From: an uncultured Eubacteriales bacterium
GTDB lineage: Bacteria; Bacillota; Clostridia; Lachnospirales; Cellulosilyticaceae
Reading direction: 5' to 3'
NCBI GenBank assembly: GCA_900551325.1
Contig: URVM01000002.1
Location: 372,001 to 436,000 of the forward strand
Length of the DNA: 64,000 nucleotides
Each line of letters begins with the position of its first letter. Position 1 is the stretch's first letter. The notes under the pieces are model-generated. The model was not told where the DNA came from. It saw nothing but the letters and a program-made list of their open reading frames with translations, and made no database searches. Shown here piece by piece: positions 27,983 to 36,949 of the stretch. Made by a program: the position numbers and the translations under genes.

Positions 27983-29227
27983 CTATTCTAAAAGTGATGT
28001 AAGTAAGACTGTCTGGATTGTGTCTCTTCCCACATCATAAATATCTACTTCTACCTCATCTTTAAAATACAAAATACCCCCTATATAATTTGCATGGGCA
28101 TAGGTTATAGCCTCTTCTAATGAGTTCATCATATTTTGTTCTACAACTAAACCTTCCTTTCTAAACTGACAAGCTATTTGTCTTCCTATCTTCCTTGTAT
28201 GTGGTTCGCATAGTATCAAAGTTTTAGATGGTAAAGTTGGTGTCTTCTTACTATTTAGCTTATGTAATAAATGTTGTATATGAATAGCTACCCCTACAGC
28301 AGGTATATCTAAACCAAAATTCGATAGAAGCTTATCATAACGCCCACCTTCTATAACTGCTTCTCCTATCCCTTGGGTATAACCTTGAAACATAATCCCT
28401 GTATAGTAACTGGCATAAGATAAAATACTAAAATCAAAAAGAATATACTTCTCCATACCGTATTCTACTAACACATTATAAATACTCTCTAATTCTTCTA
28501 GTGCTTCTAATGCAGCTGGTGAAAGTGCTTTTTGTTTTACCTCTTCTAAAAGCTTTATACCACCTACACTTTGAATAAGGCTTTCTATTACCCTAGTTAA
28601 TTCTACAGTAGCCTGGGTAGCTTTAAGTATGGTTTGAATTTTAACCCCGTCCTTTTTACTAATTGCTTCATAGATATTGTCTTGTTGAAACTTTGTAGCC
28701 CCAATATCTTGTAATAAACAATTTAAAAATTTAGCACTTCCTAAATGAATAGTAAAATCTCTTATGCCTACTGCTTCAAGTGCTTCTATAGCTACACAAA
28801 TTACCTCTGCATCAGCCTCTACATAAGAAGCTCCAATAAGTTCAATACCAGCCTGAGTAAACTCATGTAATTTACCTTGATAACGATCTGGATAGCGGAA
28901 GCTATTACTTATATATTGATACCTTTGTGGTAGAGGTGCCTTACTATTTTGTGTAGCAATAACCCTTGCAATAGAAGGTGTCATATCACTTCTAAGAGCT
29001 ACTAACTCCCCTTGTCTATTCATCCATTTATAGAGTTTTGGGTCTTGATAAGATTCTTTTCCTAGTGTGAATACATCCACATATTCAAAGGTTGGTGTCT
29101 CAATGAAGTTATAACTATAACTTGTAAATATGTTTTTGATTTTTTCTTCTATTTCTTGTTTTATACAGGCTTCTTCCCATAGATAATCTTTAACGCCTTC
29201 TGGTATATGTAAAAGATAATTTTTCAT
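27983..29227 (-). CDS. hisZ: ATP phosphoribosyltransferase regulatory subunit
   Basis: A 414-residue histidyl-tRNA synthetase-like protein without aminoacylation function. It has IPEGVKDYLWEEA, SYNFIETPTFEYVDVF, ALRSDMTPSIARVIA, RYQYISNSFRYPD and AVIEGGRYDKLLSNFG, but no anticodon-binding domain of normal size. The frame is open to 29362, but ATG 29227 has GAGGTAG upstream and the promoter at 29274-29302 starts RNA inside that extension, so the short start is right. First gene of the his operon. Confidence 0.94.
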   Translation of the reverse strand: MKNYLLHIPEGVKDYLWEEACIKQEIEEKIKNIFTSYSYNFIETPTFEYVDVFTLGKESYQDPKLYKWMNRQGELVALRSDMTPSIARVIATQNSKAPLPQRYQYISNSFRYPDRYQGKLHEFTQAGIELIGASYVEADAEVICVAIEALEAVGIRDFTIHLGSAKFLNCLLQDIGATKFQQDNIYEAISKKDGVKIQTILKATQATVELTRVIESLIQSVGGIKLLEEVKQKALSPAALEALEELESIYNVLVEYGMEKYILFDFSILSYASYYTGIMFQGYTQGIGEAVIEGGRYDKLLSNFGLDIPAVGVAIHIQHLLHKLNSKKTPTLPSKTLILCEPHTRKIGRQIACQFRKEGLVVEQNMMNSLEEAITYAHANYIGGILYFKDEVEVDIYDVGRDTIQTVLLTSLLE

Positions 29228-29273
29228 TTTTCTACCTCGCTTTACTATAATAAAGTGATAATGTAATAAACAA

Positions 29274-29302
29274 ATTATAACTAACTGCAACCACAAAATC
29301 AA
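29274..29302 (-). promoter_or_regulatory. Promoter of the his operon
   Basis: On the minus strand TTGATT (29297-29302) and TATAAT (29274-29279) are 17 bases apart. The start of RNA would be near 29267, about 40 bases before the hisZ ATG. No T-box motif or attenuator fits in that leader. Confidence 0.8.
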
Positions 29303-29449
29303 GATTATTTCATAATTTTCTAAATTATAATGATTGTAACTTATATTTTTTAGTTGACACAATAGAGTTAAATCTACTTTCTAGGCATATCCTATAGCTT
29401 ATGTACATATTATTTGATAAAATAAGTGTATCTAGAAGGAGGGACTTAC

Positions 29450-29974
29450 ATGACGATTATTAGACCTGAAACGAAAGCTGATTATGAAGCAATCTATACT
29501 GTTCATCAATCCGCTTTTCAAAGAGATATTGAAGCACAGCTTGTAGAAAGACTTCGCAAAACAAATTACTACCACCAAGAGCTTTCATTAGTAGCAGTAG
29601 AAGATGAAGAGATTGTAGGCCACCTATTATTTACGCGAGTTGTGATTAAAGATGGCACTAAAACTTATCCTGCCTTGGCGCTCGCACCAGTGGGCATTAA
29701 ATCAGATTACCAAAGAAAAAAAATAGGTACTCTATTAGTGGAAGAAAGCCTAAAAAAAGCAAAATATTTAGGACATAAACTTATCATCGTATTAGGTGAT
29801 CCTAAATTCTACTCTCGCTTTGGATTTGAGAGGGCTTCAAAATTTGACATTACACCACCAATAGGATTCCCTGAAGAAGCTTTCCTTGTGGCAAAATTAT
29901 GTCCTGAAGACATAGATATTAAAGGACAAGTAATGTATCCTATTCAATTTAATATGACTATACCAAAGAAATAA
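29450..29974 (+). CDS. GNAT-family N-acetyltransferase
   Basis: About 174 residues with the GNAT fold: IIRPETKADYEAIYTVH, then the acetyl-CoA loop in GIKSDYQRKKIGTLLVEESL, and VLGDPKFYSRFGFERAS, which is typical of the COG3153 (YhbS-like) subgroup. The substrate is unknown. ATG 29450 has GGAGGG six bases upstream; the in-frame ATG 29426 has none. It is divergent from the his operon and convergent with the lipoprotein gene. Confidence 0.88.
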   Translation: MTIIRPETKADYEAIYTVHQSAFQRDIEAQLVERLRKTNYYHQELSLVAVEDEEIVGHLLFTRVVIKDGTKTYPALALAPVGIKSDYQRKKIGTLLVEESLKKAKYLGHKLIIVLGDPKFYSRFGFERASKFDITPPIGFPEEAFLVAKLCPEDIDIKGQVMYPIQFNMTIPKK

Positions 29975-30010
29975 ATGTATGCCCTATGGCATACATTATC
30001 AATACTTATA

Positions 30011-30053
30011 AATAAGTGGTACAAGGAAAATATATAACCTTGTACCACTTATT
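30011..30053. terminator. Bidirectional hairpin between acetyltransferase and lipoprotein genes
   Basis: AATAAGTGGTACAAGG and its exact reverse complement enclose 11 bases. The plus strand continues TTATAT; the position between convergent genes suits a shared terminator. Confidence 0.75.
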
Positions 30054-30133
30054 TTATATGATCTTATATCATTTTATAAGATTGTATATAATCTTATATC
30101 ACCTTATACAACCTTATATGTTCTTGTATAATC
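30054..30133. repeat. Eight imperfect 10-bp tandem units
   Basis: Consecutive units on the plus strand are TTATATGATC, TTATATCATT, TTATAAGATT, GTATATAATC, TTATATCACC, TTATACAACC, TTATATGTTC and TTGTATAATC. The array ends exactly at the lipoprotein stop codon and begins where the terminator stem ends. The 10-base period is close to one DNA turn. Confidence 0.8.
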
Positions 30134-30802
30134 TTACTGACCTGCTCCGGTACCACCGCTAGCCGCAGCACCGCCACCTGTTCCTGTGCTTTCTGCATTA
30201 CCGCTGTTTTCTGGGTTATTTGGGCTACCATCTCCACCATTGTCATAAGTTGGAGCATTCTCACCTGTTGTCCCTGTACCTGCTTGTTTTTCTTTATTTG
30301 CTTCACCTACTGTACCTTTATCATCTGTTGTTGTAGTAGGATCACCATTGCCATAGTTATTGGCACTTACTTCATCATTAAAGTATTGTTTAAAACCTTG
30401 ATCTGCCATAGCTATAAATTCTTCAGATGTTTGAGTTGCTCCTGTTACAATATCAACAGCCATAGGATTTTGAACAGCAATTAAGTTTTGGCGAAGAGCT
30501 TCCATAGCTTCTTTACCACTTACACCTGTCTTTTCCTTCATACTTGAGTTATACTCATCATCATCTGATTTTTTGGCACCTGCATCGTCTACATAGTCAA
30601 AGTATACTTCTGTTAAAGTATCTCCTGAAAATGTAAGTCGCATATGTGGGAACCAACCATATTGATCTGACTCTCCTTCAAGTTCTACAACTTGACCATC
30701 TTGGGCATTTTGTACTTTTTCTTCATCTTTTGAACCACAACCTGTAAGCATCACAGATAAGCTCATTCCAACTAGCATGAGCATCATCATAAATTTCTTC
30801 AT
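30134..30802 (-). CDS. Lipoprotein with FMN-binding-like domain
   Basis: The signal peptide ends in the lipobox VMLTGC (Cys22), so it is anchored to the outer face of the membrane. Residues about 40-150 resemble an FMN-binding domain, with DIVTGATQTSEEF matching the D-x-S/T-G-A-T-x-S/T motif to which ApbE-type flavin transferases attach FMN through Thr/Ser. The last 70 residues are low complexity (Gly, Asn, Thr, Ala, Glu). Related flavinylated lipoproteins carry electrons across the cell surface in Firmicutes; that role is an inference here, and no ApbE or NADH dehydrogenase gene is nearby. An AAAGGAGGC site precedes the ATG. Confidence 0.75.
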   Translation of the reverse strand: MKKFMMMLMLVGMSLSVMLTGCGSKDEEKVQNAQDGQVVELEGESDQYGWFPHMRLTFSGDTLTEVYFDYVDDAGAKKSDDDEYNSSMKEKTGVSGKEAMEALRQNLIAVQNPMAVDIVTGATQTSEEFIAMADQGFKQYFNDEVSANNYGNGDPTTTTDDKGTVGEANKEKQAGTGTTGENAPTYDNGGDGSPNNPENSGNAESTGTGGGAAASGGTGAGQ

Positions 30803-30915
30803 TTTTGTAGCCTCCTTTGAAAAGTAAATTAAAATAAGTAAGTTCTATAAAGCCTATTGTTCCACAAAAAGACCACATTATGCATATTTTGGTAAACCAT
30901 TTCAATTTATTTGTA

Positions 30916-30959
30916 TTTAAAAAGCCACCACCACTGTACCCCCGTAAAGTGATGATGGC
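30916..30959 (-). terminator. Terminator of the pyr operon
   Basis: On the minus strand GCCATCATCACT pairs with AGTGGTGGTGGC (two G-U pairs) around a 12-base loop and is followed by TTTTTAAAT. It lies 39 bases after the pyrD stop. Confidence 0.85.
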
Positions 30960-30997
30960 AAAACCCTATTATTATTTATCCCTTTATTCTTTTTTAT

Positions 30998-31912
30998 CTA
31001 TTCTCTAAAAGCATCTCTAAGTTCTTGTAAGTTTTTAAATCCGTATTTGTTCATATATGCTATAAACTCATTTTTAATATCTACTGGTGCTGTTGGATTA
31101 ATAAGTGCTGCTGTTCCAATAGATACTGCATCTGCCCCTGCTAATATAAACTCTGCTACATCTTCCCCTGTCATAATGCCACCAAGTCCTATAATTGGTA
31201 CATTAACAGCTCGTCTTACTTGATAAACCATACGTACAGCTACTGGTTTAATAGCTGGTCCAGAAAAGCCCCCCATTTTATTGGCTACTACTGGACGCAT
31301 ACGATGTACATCTATTTTCATACCAAGTAATGTATTAATAAGAGAAATGGCATCTGCACCTTCCGCTTCTACAGCTTTTGCAATTTCTGTAATATCTGTT
31401 ACATTTGGAGAAAGTTTAATGATAAGAGGTTTTTTAGATACACGTTTCACTTCCCTTACTACACTAGCTGCTGCGTCACATTGAACCCCAAAGCCAATGC
31501 CGCCTTTTTTCACGTTTGGACAAGAAATATTTACTTCTAGTGCATCTACATCTGTTTCACTTAATCTTTCTACTACATCACAGTAATCTTCAATACTACG
31601 TCCTGCTACATTGGCAATTACCTTTGTACCAAATTGTTTAGCATAAGGAAGTTCGTGTTCTATAAAGTAGTCTACCCCTGGATTTTGAAGACCTACTGCA
31701 TTAATCATACCCCCGTATGTCTCTGCAATACGAGGTGTTGGGTTCCCTTCCCATGGGATACTAGCAACACCTTTTGTAATCATAGCTCCTAGTTCACTTA
31801 AATCGTAAAACTCCCCGCTTTCGTGAGGTGAAAATGTACCTGAAGCTGTTGTAATTGGATTATCTAATACAAGACCTCCACCAAGGTTTACGCTTAAATC
31901 TAATTTGCTCAT
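30998..31912 (-). CDS. pyrD: Dihydroorotate dehydrogenase B, catalytic subunit
   Basis: 305-residue FMN enzyme of class 1B, which passes electrons to NAD through PyrK. ITTASGTFSPHESGEF, NVAGRSIEDY, the active-site Cys region in NISCPNVKKGG, and GLGGIMTGEDVAEFILAGADAVSIGTA (FMN phosphate) are visible. ATG 31912 shares its first base region with the pyrK stop (TAATG) and has GAGG ten bases upstream; ATG 31918 is an alternative. Confidence 0.95.
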   Translation of the reverse strand: MSKLDLSVNLGGGLVLDNPITTASGTFSPHESGEFYDLSELGAMITKGVASIPWEGNPTPRIAETYGGMINAVGLQNPGVDYFIEHELPYAKQFGTKVIANVAGRSIEDYCDVVERLSETDVDALEVNISCPNVKKGGIGFGVQCDAAASVVREVKRVSKKPLIIKLSPNVTDITEIAKAVEAEGADAISLINTLLGMKIDVHRMRPVVANKMGGFSGPAIKPVAVRMVYQVRRAVNVPIIGLGGIMTGEDVAEFILAGADAVSIGTAALINPTAPVDIKNEFIAYMNKYGFKNLQELRDAFRE

Positions 31913-32673
31913 TACCATACTACCTCGCTTCCTAAAAAGACAGGTCCGTCTTTACAAACTTTCTTTTGAATATAACCTACTTCATGAGCAGCTTTTGTTT
32001 TGCATACACAGCCTACGCATGCACCATATCCACATCCCATACGTTCCTCTAGAGAAACTTGTACAGGTCTTTCTTTACTTTCACACCAACTAGCAAGTGC
32101 TCTAAGCATTGGTTTTGGTCCACAACTATAGTAATAATCTCCAAGGATACCTTCAGCTTCCATAAGCTCTACTACGTTTCCTTTAAATCCATATGCACCA
32201 CTGTCTGTTGCTACATATACTTTTACACCAAGTTCTTCTAAACGTTCTACTAGAAATGGTGCTTCTCTAAACCCAATAACTGCTATCTTTTCTCCTTCTA
32301 AATGCTTAGCAAGTTCTACAAGTGGTGGCACCCCTATGCCTCCACCTACTAGAACATGTACCTTTGCTTTAGCTGGTGTATAACCATTTCCAAGGGCTGT
32401 TGTAAGCTTAATGTCATCTCCAACATTGTAGCTTGAAAACTCCTGTGTTCCTTTACCTACTACACCGTATACAAGAGTTAAAGTATCTTCTCCAATTTCA
32501 CAGATACTTATAGGTCTTGGAAGAAGCATACTTTCTGATTTTGTATAGAGATTTACAAATTGGCCAGGAGCTGCACTCTTTGCAGCTTCCTGTTGTAAAA
32601 TAACCATTTTGTACACATCTTTTTGGATTTCTTCATTTGATAAAACTTTTCCAAGTACAACCTTTTTACTCAT
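31912..32673 (-). CDS. pyrK: Dihydroorotate dehydrogenase B, electron transfer subunit
   Basis: Ferredoxin-reductase-like protein of 253 residues with FAD motif (LLPRPISICEI), NAD-binding region (VHVLVGGGIGVPPLVELAK) and a C-terminal 2Fe-2S site (MGCGYGACVGCVCK). It oxidises reduced PyrD with NAD+. Overlaps the carB end by 8 bases. Confidence 0.96.
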   Translation of the reverse strand: MSKKVVLGKVLSNEEIQKDVYKMVILQQEAAKSAAPGQFVNLYTKSESMLLPRPISICEIGEDTLTLVYGVVGKGTQEFSSYNVGDDIKLTTALGNGYTPAKAKVHVLVGGGIGVPPLVELAKHLEGEKIAVIGFREAPFLVERLEELGVKVYVATDSGAYGFKGNVVELMEAEGILGDYYYSCGPKPMLRALASWCESKERPVQVSLEERMGCGYGACVGCVCKTKAAHEVGYIQKKVCKDGPVFLGSEVVW

Positions 32674-35600
32674 CTCTTTTATCCCCCATATTGAAGATAC
32701 CTGTTTGCTCGATTGTTAAGTCTCTTGCTGCAATATCTGCCATAGCGCGTAGTGTATCGAGTGATGTAACTACTTGTACAGAAGCTTCTATAGCTTGGCG
32801 ACGAATCTTAAATCCATCACGTGTTGCATCATTCCCTTTAGTTGGCGTGTTTACTACTAAGTCGATTTCACCGCTTCTAATAAGGTTGATGATTTCATCT
32901 TTACCTTCTGAAAGTTTAGCTACTTCTCTAACTTCAATATTGTTTTCTCTAAGTTTTTTAGCTGTACCTTCTGTTGCGATGAAGTTATAGCCAAGTTCGT
33001 TAAAGCGTTTTGCAATAGTTACAAACTCGTCTTGATCGTATTTTTGAATGGTAGCAAAGATTGTACCCTGTTTATTTGGTAGTTTCTTACCTGCTGCAAT
33101 AAATCCTTTGTAAAGAGCTTCTTCAATAGTACTTCCAATACCTAGTACTTCACCTGTTGATTTCATTTCTGGTCCAAGGCTTACTTCTACTCTTGGAAGC
33201 TTCTCTGTTGAGAATACTGGTACTTTTACTGCATAGAAGTTTTCTGGCTCTGGATAAAGGTCTGTACCATATCCTAAGTCTGTTAATTTATCTCCTAACA
33301 TACAGCGTGTTGCAAGGTCGATAATTGGTACACCTGTAACTTTTGAGATATATGGTACTGTACGACTTGAACGTGGGTTAACTTCGATGATGTAAAGGTC
33401 ATTTTTGTATTCAATGTACTGAATGTTGATCATACCAAGTACTTCAAGCTCTCTCGCAAGTAAGCGTGTACATGTAATAATCTTTTCTTTAATCTCTTCA
33501 CAGATGTTTACACTTGGATAGAGTGTTGTACTATCTCCTGAGTGAATACCTGCTCTTTCTAAGTGTTCCATAATACCTGGGATTAAAATGTTTTCTCCGT
33601 CGCAGATAGCATCTACTTCGATTTCACGTCCCATTAAGTATCTATCAATAAGTACTGGATTTTCTGGGTCACGATCAAAGGCATTTACTAGGTATTTTGA
33701 AAGTTGAGCTTCTTCATAAGTAATTTCCATACCTTGACCACCAAGTACGTATGATGGACGTACAAGTACTGGATATTCAAGTTCTCTAGCTACTTGTAAA
33801 CCTTCTTCTACTGACCAGATAGCTTTTCCTTTTGGACGTTTGATATGAAGTTTTTCTAACACTTCATCAAATTTCTCACGGTCTTCAGCAGCGTCTACTT
33901 GTTTTGGTTGTGTACCAAGTACTGGAATACCCATTTTGTCACAGAACTTAGCAAGTTTAATAGCTGTTTGACCACCGAACTGAAGGATAACACCCATTGG
34001 TTTTTCTTTCATAATGATGTGGTATACATCTTCATCTGTAAGTGGTTCAAAGTAAAGTTTATCTGAAGTATTAAAGTCTGTACTTACTGTTTCAGGGTTG
34101 TTATTTACAATGATTGTTTCGATTCCGCGACGTTTAAGAGCTTGAACAGCATGTACTGAACAGTAGTCAAACTCAATCCCTTGACCGATACGGATTGGAC
34201 CTGAACCCATAACCATAACTTTTTCACGATCTGATACAACAACTTCATCGATTTCATCATATGTTGAGTAGTAGTATGGTGACTCAGCTTCAAACTCTCC
34301 ACCACATGTATCTACCATCTTGTAGACTGGCATGATATTCCATTTCATACGAAGTTCACGAATATCATCTTCTGTTACACCGATAAATTCTGCAATTGCT
34401 TTATCTGCAAAGCCACGACGTTTAAGTTTACGAAGGTATTTTGGTGTTAAGTCTTCGTATTCCATTTCTTTTAATTTCTCTTCTTGATCTACAATCCATT
34501 TGAAACGTTTTACGAAGAAGATGTCCATACCTGTAATCTTACATACTTGTTCTTCTCTATAGTGCATACGAAGCATAGCAGCAAGAGCAAAGATTCTTTC
34601 ATCATCTGCTGTAATAACACGCTCTTTAAGCTCATCTAGTGTACATGCTTCAAGTTTTTTATGTTCAAAGCTAAATTGACCGATTTCAAGTGAGCGAAGT
34701 CCTTTAAGGAAAGCACTTTCAAAGTTGTTTCCGATAGCCATAATCTCACCTGTTGCCATCATCTTTGTACCAAGTGTACGTTTTGCTGTATAGAACTTGT
34801 CAAATGGCCATTTTGGAATTTTAACTACGCAGTAGTCAAGTGTTGGCTCGAAGCAAGCGTAAGTTTTACCTGTTACTGCATTTTTGATTTCATCAAGTCC
34901 GTATCCAAGTGCAATCTTAGCTGATACTCTTGCGATTGGATAACCTGTAGCTTTTGAAGCAAGTGCTGAAGAACGGCTTACACGAGGATTGATCTCAATG
35001 ATTGCATATTCAAAACTATCTGGGTGAAGTGCAATTTGTACGTTACAACCTCCACGAATATCGCAAGCTGAGATAATGTCAAGTGAAGCACGACGAAGCA
35101 TTTGGTATTCTCTATCTGAAAGTGTTTGAGATGGTGCAACTACTATACTATCTCCTGTATGGATTCCAACTGGGTCAATGTTTTCCATATTACATACTGT
35201 AATGGTTGTACCATACTGGTCACGCATTACCTCGTATTCAATCTCTTTCCAACCTTTAATACACTTTTCAATAAGTACTTGGTTTACACGTGATAAGTGA
35301 ATACCACTTGCTGCGATTTCACGAAGTTCACTTTCTGTTTCTACGATACCACCACCAGTACCACCTAGTGTATAAGCTGGTCTAACAACTACTGGGTAGC
35401 CAATCTTCTTAGCAAATGCCACTGCATCTTCTACTGTTTCAACAATTTCACTTTCAATAACAGGCTGATTAATGCGATCCATTAAGTTCCTAAAGAGCTC
35501 ACGGTCTTCTCCCTCTTTAATCGCAGAGATTTGTGTACCGATTACGCGTACATTGTATTTGTCTAAAATCCCTTTATCATGAAGTTCTACTGCAAGGTTT

Positions 35601-35887
35601 AAACCTGTTTGACCACCTACACCTGCAAGAAGGCTATCTGGTCTTTCTTTTGCAATGATTTTTTCAAGCATTTCTACATTTAGTGGCTCTATGTAAATTT
35701 TATCTGCAATTTCTCTGTCCGTCATAATTGTAGCTGGGTTAGAGTTTACAAGGACAACTTCAATACCTTCTTCACGAATCGCTTGACAAGCTTGTGTTCC
35801 TGAATAGTCAAACTCTGCTGCTTGCCCGATTACGATTGGGCCTGATCCGATTACTAATACTTTTTTAATACTTAAGTCTCTTGGCAT
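32666..35887 (-). CDS. carB: Carbamoyl phosphate synthase, large subunit
   Basis: 1073 residues, full length: two ATP-grasp halves (LVIGSGPIVIGQAAEFDYSG near 10, and VMVMGSGPIRIGQGIEFDY near 550) and a C-terminal MGS allosteric domain (GYNFIATEGTAKKLRENN, LVVNTPTKGN). It makes carbamoyl phosphate from bicarbonate, ammonia and 2 ATP. The ATG overlaps the carA stop by one base and has AAGGAGG upstream. The pyr-operon location suggests it serves pyrimidine synthesis and is UMP-sensitive. Confidence 0.98.
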   Translation of the reverse strand: MPRDLSIKKVLVIGSGPIVIGQAAEFDYSGTQACQAIREEGIEVVLVNSNPATIMTDREIADKIYIEPLNVEMLEKIIAKERPDSLLAGVGGQTGLNLAVELHDKGILDKYNVRVIGTQISAIKEGEDRELFRNLMDRINQPVIESEIVETVEDAVAFAKKIGYPVVVRPAYTLGGTGGGIVETESELREIAASGIHLSRVNQVLIEKCIKGWKEIEYEVMRDQYGTTITVCNMENIDPVGIHTGDSIVVAPSQTLSDREYQMLRRASLDIISACDIRGGCNVQIALHPDSFEYAIIEINPRVSRSSALASKATGYPIARVSAKIALGYGLDEIKNAVTGKTYACFEPTLDYCVVKIPKWPFDKFYTAKRTLGTKMMATGEIMAIGNNFESAFLKGLRSLEIGQFSFEHKKLEACTLDELKERVITADDERIFALAAMLRMHYREEQVCKITGMDIFFVKRFKWIVDQEEKLKEMEYEDLTPKYLRKLKRRGFADKAIAEFIGVTEDDIRELRMKWNIMPVYKMVDTCGGEFEAESPYYYSTYDEIDEVVVSDREKVMVMGSGPIRIGQGIEFDYCSVHAVQALKRRGIETIIVNNNPETVSTDFNTSDKLYFEPLTDEDVYHIIMKEKPMGVILQFGGQTAIKLAKFCDKMGIPVLGTQPKQVDAAEDREKFDEVLEKLHIKRPKGKAIWSVEEGLQVARELEYPVLVRPSYVLGGQGMEITYEEAQLSKYLVNAFDRDPENPVLIDRYLMGREIEVDAICDGENILIPGIMEHLERAGIHSGDSTTLYPSVNICEEIKEKIITCTRLLARELEVLGMINIQYIEYKNDLYIIEVNPRSSRTVPYISKVTGVPIIDLATRCMLGDKLTDLGYGTDLYPEPENFYAVKVPVFSTEKLPRVEVSLGPEMKSTGEVLGIGSTIEEALYKGFIAAGKKLPNKQGTIFATIQKYDQDEFVTIAKRFNELGYNFIATEGTAKKLRENNIEVREVAKLSEGKDEIINLIRSGEIDLVVNTPTKGNDATRDGFKIRRQAIEASVQVVTSLDTLRAMADIAARDLTIEQTGIFNMGDKRDE

Positions 35888-36948
35888 TATAGTTTTCCTC
35901 CTTGCATTACTTTAATAAATTCGTCAAATATATGTGCTGTATCTGTTGGTCCTGGACATGCTTCAGGATGGAATTGAACACTGTATATATCTAAATCTTT
36001 AAAGTACATACCTTCTACTGTGTTGTCATTTAAGTTTGTATGTGTCACTACTGCACCTTCTGGAAGTGTGCTTACATAGTAGTTATGATTTTGTGATGTA
36101 ATGTATACACGGTTTGATACATGATCTTTTACTGGGTGGTTACAGCCATGGTGACCGAATTTAAGCTTAGATGTATCTCCACCTAATGCTAGTGATAAAA
36201 GTTGGTGTCCAAGACAGATTGCTGTAATTGGTTTTTTACCTACAAGTTCTTTTACCATATTTACAACAGTTGGTACATCTTTTGGATCGGCTGGTCCATT
36301 TGATAAGAAGACACCATCTGGATTTACACCGAGTACTTCTTCCGCTGTAGCATTGTATGGGAATACTGTAAGCTTACAACCTCTTTGACTAAATGAGCGT
36401 ACGATATTTTGTTTCATACCACAGTCAATCATAGCTACATGTATGCCTTCACCATCTACTGTGTAAACTTCTTTTGTTGTTACTTCTGGTACAGCATTTT
36501 GATTATTGAAGCTCTCAATTTTAAGTTTGATTTGACTTGGAGTAAGTTCTCTTACTGCAATGATGGCACGCATTGTTCCATGGTTTCTAAGTACTTTTGT
36601 AAGTGCTCTTGTATCAATGCCTTCAAGACCAATAATTTTTTGTTCTTTTAAATAACCATCTAGTGTAAGTTCACATCTAAAGTTATTTGGAAAATCACAT
36701 TTTTCTCTTACAATGAAAGCACGTACATGTGCTTTTTGTGATTCCATATCTTGAAGGTTTACCCCGTAGTTTCCTACAAGTGGGTAAGTCATAACAACCA
36801 TTTGACCATAGTATGATGGGTCTGTAAGAATTTCTTGATATCCTGTCATTCCTGTATTGAATACTACTTCACCAATTGTTTCTTTAAGGTATCCGAAGGC
36901 TTTTCCTTCGAATACCATTCCATTTTCTAGTATTAATTGTGCTTTCAT
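35887..36948 (-). CDS. carA: Carbamoyl phosphate synthase, small (glutaminase) subunit
   Basis: 353 residues: a small-subunit N-terminal domain (LILENGMVFEGKAFG, NTGMTGYQEILTDPSY) and a class I amidotransferase with Cys in AICLGHQLLSLALG and His-Glu in YSVQFHPEACPGPTD. Delivers ammonia to CarB. Two-base gap after pyrF. Confidence 0.97.
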   Translation of the reverse strand: MKAQLILENGMVFEGKAFGYLKETIGEVVFNTGMTGYQEILTDPSYYGQMVVMTYPLVGNYGVNLQDMESQKAHVRAFIVREKCDFPNNFRCELTLDGYLKEQKIIGLEGIDTRALTKVLRNHGTMRAIIAVRELTPSQIKLKIESFNNQNAVPEVTTKEVYTVDGEGIHVAMIDCGMKQNIVRSFSQRGCKLTVFPYNATAEEVLGVNPDGVFLSNGPADPKDVPTVVNMVKELVGKKPITAICLGHQLLSLALGGDTSKLKFGHHGCNHPVKDHVSNRVYITSQNHNYYVSTLPEGAVVTHTNLNDNTVEGMYFKDLDIYSVQFHPEACPGPTDTAHIFDEFIKVMQGGKL

Positions 36949-36949
36949 C

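Noticed and set aside
29303..29362. 45-residue N-terminal extension of HisZ
   Set aside because: It lies upstream of the his promoter start point and has no ribosome binding site.
29228..29425. T-box or histidine attenuator upstream of the his operon
   Set aside because: The leader is only about 40 bases, with no T-box motif, His codon run or terminator.
30094..30306. 70-codon Gln/Val-rich minus-strand frame overlapping the lipoprotein gene
   Set aside because: It is the lipoprotein low-complexity tail read in another frame and runs into the 10-bp repeat.
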